Positions 25,142 through 33,085 of a stretch of 44,512 bases of DNA are shown one piece after another. Every line of letters starts with the position of its first letter. Positions within the stretch are counted from its first letter, which is position 1. Below the pieces are notes generated by a model. It made no database searches and was not told the origin of the DNA. It saw nothing but the letters and a program-made list of their open reading frames with translations. The stretch covers positions 1 to 44,512 of the forward strand of contig JADZEK010000040.1 in the NCBI GenBank assembly GCA_020850595.1, read 5' to 3'. The position numbers and the translations under genes are program-made. The DNA is from Anaerolineales bacterium (GTDB lineage: Bacteria > Chloroflexota > Anaerolineae > Anaerolineales > UBA6663).

Positions 25142-26056
25142 TCAAGGTTCCCGGTTCTCCAGGTAGGCTTCCACGGTGCGGCCAACGCGCTGCAGGCTTT
25201 CGGCGCTGAGCTTGTCGGCCGTGTCGGCGGTAGTGTGCCAATAGGGGTAATCGAAATCAATGATGTCCACGGCGGGAATGCCCAACTGGGCAAAAGGCGT
25301 GTGGTCATCGAGCATGGCGTAGCGCGGCAGCGGGATGAACTGGCGGCTGTAGCCCAACTGCGCTGCGATCTGCCACAGCTGGGCCGATAGCCCCGCATGG
25401 GAGTTGGTGTCAAAGTAAATCTGCTGATCAGCATCGCCAATCATGTCGAACAAGATCATGGCCTGCGGCAGCGGCTCCGTCAGTTGGGCGGCCAGGTAAC
25501 GCGAGCCGGCGATCCAGTCCCAGCCGTCCAGGCGGCCGTTGTCCTCGGCGTCAAAGAAGACCAGCCAAATCTCGTGCGGGATCACTTCCAGGTCCAGCGC
25601 GCGCGCGAGTTCCAGGACGACGGCCACGCCGGAGGCGCCGTCGTTGGCCCCCGGCACGGGCGCGGCGGGGTCGTTGGCGTCCTGGTCGGCGCGCTTGCGC
25701 GTATCGTAGTGCGCCCCGACGATAATCACAGGGCCGCTGCCTACGTTGGCGCGCCCAATGACGTTGCGCGCCGCCGTGCCCTGATACTCGAAATCCTGGA
25801 ACTCGGCCGCCCACCCGGCCGCCGCGAGCTGGTTGAGAATGTAGTCCCCTGCGGCGCGGCCGGCCTCGGTTCCGGTGATGCGCGGCCCAAGCGCCAACTG
25901 CGCGGTCACGTGCGTCATGGCCGCATCGCCAGAAAATGTGCTCGGGGAGGCCGGCCGGCCGACCCCAAACCAGTAGACGACGGCGATGGCCGCCAAGGCG
26001 AGGTCGAAGAGGATGAACAGCGCGATCAGTAACCGACGCCGCTGACTGGTGCGCAT
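25142..26056 (-). CDS. Membrane-anchored M28 family metallopeptidase
   Basis: A 304-residue zinc aminopeptidase-type protein with an N-terminal signal anchor (RRRLLIALFILFDLALAAIAVVYWFG). All five zinc-ligand motifs are visible: His and Asp in VGAHYDTRK, Asp in ANDGASGVAVVLELA, Glu-Asp in FFDAEDNG, Asp in LFDMIGD, and His in YPYWHTTADTADKL. The frame is open to ATG 26119, directly after the upstream stop. ATG 26056 is chosen because it precedes the basic anchor and because two other genes also start inside the left arm of a GSCTATGCGCA pair; ATG 26074 is an alternative. Confidence 0.87.
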   Translation of the reverse strand: MRTSQRRRLLIALFILFDLALAAIAVVYWFGVGRPASPSTFSGDAAMTHVTAQLALGPRITGTEAGRAAGDYILNQLAAAGWAAEFQDFEYQGTAARNVIGRANVGSGPVIIVGAHYDTRKRADQDANDPAAPVPGANDGASGVAVVLELARALDLEVIPHEIWLVFFDAEDNGRLDGWDWIAGSRYLAAQLTEPLPQAMILFDMIGDADQQIYFDTNSHAGLSAQLWQIAAQLGYSRQFIPLPRYAMLDDHTPFAQLGIPAVDIIDFDYPYWHTTADTADKLSAESLQRVGRTVEAYLENREP

Positions 26057-26118
26057 AGCCTCCGCCGTTTCCATGCTGATTGGCCTGGTGGGAAGGTCTG
26101 GCTCAGTGGCTATGCGCA
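26050..26118. repeat. Inverted GSCTATGCGCA pair 3
   Basis: TGCGCATAGCC (26050-26060) and GGCTATGCGCA (26108-26118) are perfect inverted copies, with core centres 60 bp apart. The left arm holds the likely start codon of the M28 peptidase. A related single copy, GCCTATGCGCG, is at 27695-27705. Confidence 0.75.
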
Positions 26119-26119
26119 T

Positions 26120-27568
26120 TTAACCGTGCGTGGCATGGTAACGACGCTTCTCAACGTACATCAGGTCATCGGCCATGCGCAGCACGTCGGTCAGCCGGTG
26201 GCCCGGCTCGAGCGCCGTCGCTACGCCCGCGGACATGCTTAATACGGGCGAACGGTAGTACTTGTTGTTGAGTTCTATCAGGCTGCGCACACGCTCCACG
26301 GCCTGCTGCGCCGCGGCCGCATCGGTGGCCGGTAACAGCACGGCAAATTCGTCGCCGCCGATGCGGGCGACGACGTCGTCGGCTCGCACACTGGCGAGCA
26401 GCGATTCGCCGGCCCGCCGGATCAACTTGTCGCCCTCGGGGTGACCGCGGGTGTCGTTGGTGGCCTTAAGGCCATTCAGGTCGAGGACCAACACGCTGAC
26501 GGGGTAGCGCCGCCCGCGCTCCAGCCGCGCTAGTTCTTCCTCGAAGTAGGCCCGGTTGTACAGCCCAGTCAGGACATCGTGGGTGCCGAGGTATTTCAGG
26601 TAATCTTCGGCCTTCTTGCGCGCGGTGATGTCTTGAATAGCCACCAGCACGCGCTCAAACGTGGCTTCAGCACCGGGCAGCACGGCCCAGTTGAGCTGGA
26701 TGTGGAGTGGCTCACCGTCCAGCGCGTAGTTGATGCCTTCGCGCTCATACTTCAAGTTACCATCCCACATATCCACTAACTCATCGAGGAAGTGCCGGCC
26801 CATATCGTCGCGGAACACCTGTCCAAGGTTGCGCAGCAGGTCAGCCTTCGACCCGGCGCGGTACAGCGCCACAGTCCTGGCATTTACGTCCAGGACCCGA
26901 ATGCCGGCCATCAACTCGCGCACAATTTGGGGGTGGTCGCCGAGGAAGCGGCGCAGGTCGTCCACGCCTGCGGCCCGGAACTGGTCGAGGCGACGCTTGA
27001 CGGCGGTGTAGTCTTCTTCCCAGAGGGAGATGGGCGCGTGCTCGAACAGCCCTCGAAACCGAAGCTCACTGGCGGCCAAGGCGCGCTCAGCCTGCTTCTG
27101 CGCGGTGACATCCTCAATGGACACCAGCGCCCGCGCATAGTCGCCCTCGTGACCCGGCAGCACGGACCAGCGCAAGTGGATGTCGAGCGGCCGGCCCGCG
27201 AGGGTGTAGTTGACACCCTCGCCCGCGAAGGTCGGCGCGCCGGCCCACATCGCCGCCAGCTCCGCCGGGAACTTGGCGGCCATCTCGTCTCGGAAGACCC
27301 GCCCCAGGTTGGCCAGCAACTCGGCCTGGCTGGCCGCGCCAAACAGCTCCAGCGTGCGGCGGTTCACCCGCAGGACGCGAATGCGCGCCATGCACTCGGT
27401 CACGAGTTCGGGATGCGCAGTTAAGTAGGCCGGGAGGTCGGCCACCCCCCGCGCCCGCAAGCTATCCAGCCGCGCCTTGACGCCGCTGTAATCATCTTCC
27501 CAAAGAGAAATCGGGGCTAGGTCGAACAAATCGAGATGCGCTTTCCTGACCGCGCGCTGCGTGGGCAT
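26120..27568 (-). CDS. Diguanylate cyclase with duplicated PAS-type sensor
   Basis: A 482-residue cytosolic enzyme predicted to make c-di-GMP. Two sensor modules stand in tandem, each opening with a near-identical sequence (LFDLAPISLWEDDYSGVKARLD and LFEHAPISLWEEDYTAVKRRLD) and each ending in a PAS-like IEDVTAQKQAE or IQDITARKKAE. The GGDEF domain starts at GTHDVLTGLYNRAYFEEEL; its active site ARIGGDEFAVLLP is intact near residue 400 and is preceded by RADD, a canonical inhibitory RxxD site 5 residues upstream. ATG 27568 is chosen because AAGGA stands 7 bases upstream; the frame is open to 27688, which would overlap the rpoN promoter. Followed by the M28 peptidase gene. Confidence 0.92.
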   Translation of the reverse strand: MPTQRAVRKAHLDLFDLAPISLWEDDYSGVKARLDSLRARGVADLPAYLTAHPELVTECMARIRVLRVNRRTLELFGAASQAELLANLGRVFRDEMAAKFPAELAAMWAGAPTFAGEGVNYTLAGRPLDIHLRWSVLPGHEGDYARALVSIEDVTAQKQAERALAASELRFRGLFEHAPISLWEEDYTAVKRRLDQFRAAGVDDLRRFLGDHPQIVRELMAGIRVLDVNARTVALYRAGSKADLLRNLGQVFRDDMGRHFLDELVDMWDGNLKYEREGINYALDGEPLHIQLNWAVLPGAEATFERVLVAIQDITARKKAEDYLKYLGTHDVLTGLYNRAYFEEELARLERGRRYPVSVLVLDLNGLKATNDTRGHPEGDKLIRRAGESLLASVRADDVVARIGGDEFAVLLPATDAAAAQQAVERVRSLIELNNKYYRSPVLSMSAGVATALEPGHRLTDVLRMADDLMYVEKRRYHATHG

Positions 27569-27671
27569 CCTGTCGTCCTTGGAGACTACCGGCGACCTCC
27601 GAGCCGCGCTACCTGCCATCGCAGGCGCGGCCGGGCTGCTTGTCGCAGCGCGCATTATAGCGGATCGGTCG

Positions 27672-27687
27672 TGGCACGTTTCTTGCA
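27672..27687 (+). promoter_or_regulatory. Sigma-54 promoter of the rpoN operon
   Basis: TGGCACGTTTCTTGCA matches the -24/-12 consensus TGGCAC-N5-TTGCA completely, with GG (27673-27674) and GC (27685-27686) separated by 10 bases. A start near 27698 would leave about 95 bases of leader before rpoN, implying that rpoN drives its own operon. Confidence 0.85.
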
Positions 27688-27792
27688 CAGTCTCGCCTAT
27701 GCGCGTTTCAGGCGATTTGAGAGTTGACCGGGTAGGCCCGCAGGACTATACTGCCGCCTGAGCGGTCTAACCAGGCCCTAACCAATAGGCCC

Positions 27793-29316
27793 ATGGACCT
27801 GAGCGCCCACGGGGACGCCATGTTCAACGCACATCTGCAAGATAATCGGCCACAAGCTACCGCCCACCTGGCGAAGACCATGGGCTATTTGCAGCTCTCA
27901 AACACGGAACTTGAGGCCGAACTGCTCAAGGAAGTGGACACCAACCCCGCCCTGGAGATCGTGGACGAGTTGCGCTGCCCCAACTGCGGGAGGCGCCTGC
28001 GCAGCCTGCCCTGCCCCACCTGCGCGGCCCCGGCGGCCGACGGCTCGGCCGTGGTCTTCCTCTCGCCGCGGCAGCCGGGCGGCCTGCGCGAAGCCGTTAA
28101 CGAGGACGACGACCTGCCCGAAACCGGCATGCCCGAGCGCCTGGACGAATACATCTTGCGGCAGATCGGCCCAGCGCTCACGATCGAAGAGCGGCCCGTC
28201 GCCGCCTACATTCTGGCCCAACTCGATGAAAACGGGCTATTCGCTGAGACTCCGGCCGAAATCGCCCGCTACAAGCGCGTTTCGCTCAAAACTGCTCAGC
28301 ACGTCCTCGAATTGATTCAGCGCGCCGACCCGCCAGGCGTTGGGGCGCGCACCCCGCAAGAGTCGCTGCTGATCCAGCTCGGGGGCTTGAACGACGCGGA
28401 CGCACCGGCCCCCGGTATGCGCAACCTGGCGCGCCTGCTCATTCAAGAACACTTCGAGGCGCTGGGCAAGATGGAATACGAGCGCGTGGCTCGCCGCCTG
28501 CGCGCCGATCACAACCTGTACCTGGCGCCCGGCGCCATTGAAGGCGCGGTGCAGTACATCCACCGCAACCTGACCCCCTACCCCGCCCGGGCCTACTGGG
28601 GCGATGGCAAGACGTCTGGCGCGGCCGACGGCGCGGCCTTGACCAACCCCGACGTCAACATCACCCAACTGGACTGGGCGGCGGGCGGCGGCCTGTCGGT
28701 GGAGGTTTTCGCTCCGCTGTCTGGCTGGCTGCGCGTCAACCCTGAATTCAAGGCCGCCGCCACCGAAGGCAGCGGCGAGGAGCGTGAGCGGTGGGGTCAG
28801 GCGCTGGCGGAGGCCGCGCTGGTCACCAAATGCCTACAGCAGCGCAACCATACCATGCGCCGCCTCATGCAGCTGATTGCTGAGGCGCAGCGCGAGTTTA
28901 TCTTGGGCGGGGACGGCGACCTGCGCCCTACGACCCGCGTGCAACTCGCCCAGGCGCTCGGCCTGCACGAGAGCACCATCTCACGCGCCGTCGCCGGCAA
29001 GTCGGTCGCCCTGCCTGACGGCCGTGTGGTGCCGCTGGCCAAGTTCTTTGACCGCAGCCTGTCGGTGCGAGATCGCGTGCGAACTCTTGTCGAGCGCGAG
29101 AGCCAGGCGCTGACCGACGACGATATTGCCGAGGCGCTGGCCGCGCAGGGGATTCAGGTCGCCCGCCGCACCGTTGCCAAGTACCGCAAGATGTTGGGGA
29201 TACTGCCTGCCAACGTCCGCACGCGCCAGGCCCGCGCCCGGCGCGTCACCCAGAACCTACCCAAGGGCCGCGGGCCGCTGCCCACTCGCCTCGGCACTCA
29301 ACCGACACCGGCCTGA
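27793..29316 (+). CDS. rpoN: RNA polymerase sigma-54 factor RpoN with zinc-ribbon insertion
   Basis: A 507-residue sigma-54. Region I, which contacts activator and DNA, is AKTMGYLQLSNTELEAELLKEVDTNPALEI. Directly after it is an insert CPNCGRRLRSLPCPTC (Cys62, Cys65, Cys74, Cys77), a likely zinc knuckle or ribbon not found in E. coli RpoN. The core-binding region starts near DEYILRQIGPALT, the HTH is LGLHESTISRAVAGKSVALPDG, and the RpoN box is ARRTVAKYRKMLGI. The C-terminus extends about 30 basic residues beyond the box. ATG 27793 is used; ATG 27820 is possible. Its stop overlaps the next start (TGATG), and a sigma-54 promoter precedes it. Confidence 0.95.
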   Translation: MDLSAHGDAMFNAHLQDNRPQATAHLAKTMGYLQLSNTELEAELLKEVDTNPALEIVDELRCPNCGRRLRSLPCPTCAAPAADGSAVVFLSPRQPGGLREAVNEDDDLPETGMPERLDEYILRQIGPALTIEERPVAAYILAQLDENGLFAETPAEIARYKRVSLKTAQHVLELIQRADPPGVGARTPQESLLIQLGGLNDADAPAPGMRNLARLLIQEHFEALGKMEYERVARRLRADHNLYLAPGAIEGAVQYIHRNLTPYPARAYWGDGKTSGAADGAALTNPDVNITQLDWAAGGGLSVEVFAPLSGWLRVNPEFKAAATEGSGEERERWGQALAEAALVTKCLQQRNHTMRRLMQLIAEAQREFILGGDGDLRPTTRVQLAQALGLHESTISRAVAGKSVALPDGRVVPLAKFFDRSLSVRDRVRTLVERESQALTDDDIAEALAAQGIQVARRTVAKYRKMLGILPANVRTRQARARRVTQNLPKGRGPLPTRLGTQPTPA

Positions 29317-31313
29317 TGAACACCCGCACGTCACCGCCGCTGCTGCGCGCCCTGTTCGCCGGGCGCGACACCGAAGACAACCGGCTGCAGGCCGTCATCG
29401 AGCAGATGCCGGCGGCGACACTGCTGGCGGCGCAAAAAAGCGGTACGCTGATCGCCCTGAACAGCAAGGCCACCGCCCTGACCGGCTGGTCGCGCGCGGA
29501 ACTGCTGCGCCTGGCCCTGGCCGAGTTGGTCCTGGCCCCGGCCGCGGCCGACGCGCTGGAGGAAATCCATCAGGTTGAGCCGGGACAAGCCCGCCTAATC
29601 ATAGATGTGCCGCTGGCCACCCGCGCCGGGCGCCCCCTGGCGGTGGACTTGCGCCTGGCCGCGTTTGCGGAACCCGCCCAGGGCGACGTCTTGGTCTTAA
29701 TTCAGGCGGCGCCGGCCGACGAACGGGTAAATCAGGCCCGGCAAGCCACCCAGGGCGCCCAGGCGCTCGATAGTTTCGAGCACATGATCCGGCTGCTGGC
29801 GGACCCCGCCGATAACGCCCTGGGCCTGGCGGTTGAACTCATTCGCAACATGCTCGCCGCTGACGCGGCCGGGCTGTACCACGCCGCGCCCGACCAACCC
29901 ATGTGGCAGCTCTTCGCCGTCACCGATAGGCCCAAGGCGTTTCCCCAGCAGTTCGGCCCGAGCGAGGCCCAATATCTCGCCCAGCCAGCGCGCTGGGTCG
30001 CCAGCCAGCGCCCCGAGGGTTACTTGCAGCAGGCGGCGCGCTCGGCTGGTTGGGGCCAGATGCTGTCACACCCGGTGGGTCTGCCTGGGCTGGTGGGGGC
30101 CGTTGTGGTGGCATACAAGCCGGGGGTCGCGGCACCGGCCGAAGCGCCGCGGCTCTTGACCATCGGCGCGCTCTATCTCCACCAGCTCACGACGCAAATT
30201 CAGCGCCACGCCGCCTACTTGCGGACGAACGAACTGGCGCTGCGCCTCAACAGCCAATTGGCCGCCATTAACGCCCAAGTGGAAGAAGCCGTTGTGCTGC
30301 TGGGCCGGGATGGCACGGTGGATGAACTGAACGGCGCGGCGGCGCGCCTGTTCGGCTACCGCTCCGAAGACGTCACCGGCCGGCCATTTGAAGATGTGCT
30401 CATTGGCGACGCCCCGCTGACCAGCCAGGTGGAGAAGTGCCTGGAGGGCAGCGCCAACAACGGCCTGAGCGAATGCCGACTGTTCAAGCGCAGCGGCGAC
30501 GCGTTTCCCGCGCTGGCGCAGGTGCGCGCACTCGCGGAAGGCGGCTGCGTCGTCACCGTCCGCGACCTTTCGTCGGCGCAGAATCAGGAGCAGCAGCGCG
30601 AGCATCTCGACCAACTGGCTTTTCTCGGCCAGGGCATGCACTCGTTCGCCCACCAGTTGCGCCATCCGCTCAACAGCATCTCGATGGGCGTGCAGTACTT
30701 GGGGATGCGCCTGCCCCAATCCGACGAAGAGGTCGCTCGGTCGCTGACAACCATTCAAAGCGAATGCGCCCGGCTGTCCGAGATGATGGCCGACATGTTG
30801 GACTGGGCCAAGCCCATCCACCCGGTGCTCGCGCCGATCCAGTTGGCCGATATCATGCGGCGGCTGCTGGGCCGCTTCCGCGCCAAAATCGAGCGGCGCA
30901 ATGTTCGCCTGAGCTTCACAGTGGGCGAGGCGCTACCGCAGGTAATGGCTGACGGCCGCCTGCTAGAGCACGTATTCGACAACCTGGTGGACAATGCCCT
31001 CCAGGCCATGCCCACCGGCGGTCACCTGATGGTTACAGTCACGACCGACAAGCATCCCGGCGGCCACCGGGTGACCGTGAAGGTCGGCGACTCGGGGCCA
31101 GGTATAAGCGAAGAAAACCAGCACAAAGTATTCGACCCATACTTCACCACGAAGGCGGACGGCACGGGGATCGGCCTGGCAATCTCCAAGCGATTGATCA
31201 CCGTACACCACGGCGCGATCGCCGTTGAGAGCTATCCAAGCATGGGCACGATCTTTACTGTGACCCTGCCCGCGCTATCCGACACCCCGGCCGAGGAGGC
31301 CCCCCAGCCATGA
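29316..31313 (+). CDS. PAS sensor histidine kinase (NtrB-like)
   Basis: A 665-residue cytosolic kinase with no membrane segment, probably the partner of the sigma-54 activator encoded next. A PAS domain (AVIEQMPAATLLAAQ to IQAAP) is followed by a GAF-like region (about 145-310) and a second PAS (EEAVVLLGRDGTVDELNGAA to TVRDL). The dimerisation box is SFAHQLRHPLNSISMGVQYL with His446. The usual Glu/Asp after the His is Gln, and the Thr/Asn at +4 is His. The ATPase domain is intact: HVFDNLVDNALQAMP, VGDSGPGISEENQHKVFDPYFTTK and GTGIGLAISKRL. Its start overlaps the rpoN stop, and its end overlaps the regulator start by 4 bases. Confidence 0.92.
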   Translation: MNTRTSPPLLRALFAGRDTEDNRLQAVIEQMPAATLLAAQKSGTLIALNSKATALTGWSRAELLRLALAELVLAPAAADALEEIHQVEPGQARLIIDVPLATRAGRPLAVDLRLAAFAEPAQGDVLVLIQAAPADERVNQARQATQGAQALDSFEHMIRLLADPADNALGLAVELIRNMLAADAAGLYHAAPDQPMWQLFAVTDRPKAFPQQFGPSEAQYLAQPARWVASQRPEGYLQQAARSAGWGQMLSHPVGLPGLVGAVVVAYKPGVAAPAEAPRLLTIGALYLHQLTTQIQRHAAYLRTNELALRLNSQLAAINAQVEEAVVLLGRDGTVDELNGAAARLFGYRSEDVTGRPFEDVLIGDAPLTSQVEKCLEGSANNGLSECRLFKRSGDAFPALAQVRALAEGGCVVTVRDLSSAQNQEQQREHLDQLAFLGQGMHSFAHQLRHPLNSISMGVQYLGMRLPQSDEEVARSLTTIQSECARLSEMMADMLDWAKPIHPVLAPIQLADIMRRLLGRFRAKIERRNVRLSFTVGEALPQVMADGRLLEHVFDNLVDNALQAMPTGGHLMVTVTTDKHPGGHRVTVKVGDSGPGISEENQHKVFDPYFTTKADGTGIGLAISKRLITVHHGAIAVESYPSMGTIFTVTLPALSDTPAEEAPQP

Positions 31314-32506
31314 CCGCTACCGTTTTGCTCGTCGAGGACGAGGCCGCCCCCCGCTCCTTCATGGTGCCTGTGCTCAAGGGCGACGGCTACGAAGTGCGCG
31401 AAGCCGAAACGCTGGCGGCCGCCCACCGCGCGCTCGACCGCGGCGAGGCGGACATCATCGTGCTCGATGTTGAACTACCCGACGGCTACGGCCCCAGCCT
31501 CTTGGAGCGCATCCGCCGCGAAATGCCGGGGCTGCCCGTCATTGTCGTCACCGGCTACGGCAACATTAAGATGGCCGTCGAGGCCATGAAGGCCGGGGCG
31601 CGCGATTTCATCCAAAAACCAGTCGAGATTGCGCGCCTGCGCGACGCGGTCGCGAAAGCGGCCGAGACGGTGGACTTGATGCGCGAACTGAACCACCTGA
31701 GGGTGGCGCGCAACCCGGTCGAGGACTGGGTGCTGGGCGAAACGCCCGCCATGCAGCGCATCGCTAGCGACCTGAGCCGCGTGGCCCCGACCGCCACCAC
31801 GGTGCTCATCACCGGCGAAAGCGGCACAGGCAAAGAGGTCATCGCGGCGATGCTACACAAGCACTCACCGCGCGCGGGCAAGGCGTGGGTCGCCGTCAAC
31901 TGCGCCAATTTCACCGAGACCCTGCTGGACTCAGAGCTGTTTGGGTACGAAGCCGGCTCGTTCACCGGCGCCACCAAGCGTAAGGATGGCCTGTTCGTCA
32001 CCGCGAACGGCAGCACGCTCTTCCTCGACGAGATCTCCACCATGCGGCCCGAACTGCAGGCGAAGCTATTGCGGGTGCTCGAAGACCGCTCGGTGCGCCG
32101 CATCGGGGGCAGCACCGAGCAGAAAGTGGATGTGCGCATCATCGCCGCCTCCAATCGCTCACTGCCAGACATGGTCAAAGCCACTACCTTCCGCGAGGAC
32201 CTCTACCACCGGCTCAACGTTGTGGAAATCAACCTGCCGCCTTTGCGTGAGCGCAAGGATGACCTACCGGCGCTCGTCGGCTTCTTCATCCGGAAGTACA
32301 ACCGCGAAATGGGTCGCAGCGTGCAGGGCGTTGGCCCGCTGGTGATGGATGCCCTGCGCGCCTACGACTGGCCTGGCAACATCCGCCAACTGCGCAATAG
32401 CGTCGAGCGCGCCATGGTCTTCTGCGACGGCGATACGCTCGAAATTGGGCACTTTGGCCCCGACATCATGGGCGTGTTCGACATGCCGCTGCGCGCCTCG
32501 CGCTAG
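31310..32506 (+). CDS. NtrC-type sigma-54 activator lacking a DNA-binding domain
   Basis: A 398-residue response regulator and AAA+ activator that should remodel sigma-54 polymerase. The receiver has an acidic pocket (LLVEDEAAPR), phospho-Asp in IIVLDVELPDGYG, Thr in VVTGYG and Lys in FIQKPVE. The AAA+ domain has Walker A GESGTGKE, sigma-54 loop GSFTGA (variant of GAFTGA), Walker B GSTLFLDEIS and Arg finger FREDLYHRLN. After WPGNIRQLRNSVERA it ends within about 35 residues. The Fis-type HTH of NtrC proteins (usually 440-480 residues) is absent, and no frameshift remnant is seen downstream. Such activators can work from solution. It overlaps the kinase gene by 4 bases. Confidence 0.95.
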   Translation: MTATVLLVEDEAAPRSFMVPVLKGDGYEVREAETLAAAHRALDRGEADIIVLDVELPDGYGPSLLERIRREMPGLPVIVVTGYGNIKMAVEAMKAGARDFIQKPVEIARLRDAVAKAAETVDLMRELNHLRVARNPVEDWVLGETPAMQRIASDLSRVAPTATTVLITGESGTGKEVIAAMLHKHSPRAGKAWVAVNCANFTETLLDSELFGYEAGSFTGATKRKDGLFVTANGSTLFLDEISTMRPELQAKLLRVLEDRSVRRIGGSTEQKVDVRIIAASNRSLPDMVKATTFREDLYHRLNVVEINLPPLRERKDDLPALVGFFIRKYNREMGRSVQGVGPLVMDALRAYDWPGNIRQLRNSVERAMVFCDGDTLEIGHFGPDIMGVFDMPLRASR

Positions 32507-32529
32507 CCCGGCCGCTGGCCACCTGGGCC

Positions 32530-32556
32530 GGCCGGCAGTATGCCAGCCGGCCTTTT
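32530..32556 (+). terminator. Intrinsic terminator of the rpoN operon
   Basis: GGCCGGC (32530-32536) pairs with GCCGGCC (32546-32552) around a 9-base loop and is followed by TTTT (32553-32556), 24 bases after the regulator stop. Confidence 0.8.
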
Positions 32557-32567
32557 GATTCCCCGCA

Positions 32568-32583
32568 CGGCACACTTCTTGCA
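32568..32583 (+). promoter_or_regulatory. Sigma-54 promoter of the membrane protein-TPR unit
   Basis: CGGCACACTTCTTGCA has GG (32569-32570) and GC (32581-32582) spaced by exactly 10 bases and differs from the consensus mainly in the first base. It lies between the rpoN-operon terminator and the next gene. A start near 32594 gives a leader of about 63 bases. Confidence 0.82.
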
Positions 32584-32656
32584 CACGTTGAGCTGACGGC
32601 TGGGCGTCTGCCCGGCGTCACGCGCTTATATCGTGCTCTGCCTGGGAGGTGCCCCG

Positions 32657-32983
32657 ATGTCCGAACTACTCACACCCGCCAACCTGCGCCTGGTGATGGG
32701 CCTGGCCTTCTTCCCGCTGGGCCTCGCCGCGATCATTGCGGGCCTGGTAATTCTCATCGCCGGTCCCTACCGCCAGGAAGCCAAAATCCTGGCCGAGCAA
32801 TCGGCCAAGATCGGCCAAAAGGGCCTCACCAGCGACATTTCGCTCGTCACTCAGTCGGCCACCGCGCTGGTGGACGCGGTCAATAACCTGATCCGCACCA
32901 CGTCGGGCAATGCGGTCGTCCTGATCATCGTCGGCGTCATAAGTGAGTTGGCGGCTTACTGGCTGCTCATCCTGCACCGCTAG
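32657..32983 (+). CDS. Small membrane protein of the sigma-54 cluster
   Basis: A 108-residue protein with two predicted membrane helices, MGLAFFPLGLAAIIAGLVILIAG and VVLIIVGVISELAAYWLLIL, joined by an amphipathic, probably helical stretch of about 45 residues rich in Ala, Gln and Ser. GGGAGG ends 7 bases before ATG 32657, which decides the start; the frame is open from 32633. It lies between a sigma-54 promoter and the giant TPR gene, about 100 bases before it and with no terminator between. That gap has a direct repeat GTTGAGTGT (32983-32991 and 33009-33017). Function unknown; a membrane anchor for the TPR protein is a guess. Confidence 0.78.
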   Translation: MSELLTPANLRLVMGLAFFPLGLAAIIAGLVILIAGPYRQEAKILAEQSAKIGQKGLTSDISLVTQSATALVDAVNNLIRTTSGNAVVLIIVGVISELAAYWLLILHR

Positions 32984-33085
32984 TTGAGTGTTGCGCCCAG
33001 CCCGCCTGGTTGAGTGTGATCGAAGCCGCCACACTGGCACCGGCGCCGGGTGCGAATAACCGCGCAACGCCCTGAGGAGATGCCC

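Noticed and set aside
33034..33052. TGGCAC before the giant TPR gene as a further sigma-54 promoter
   Set aside because: No TTGC follows at the required spacing; the GC-rich sequence after it does not fit a -12 element.
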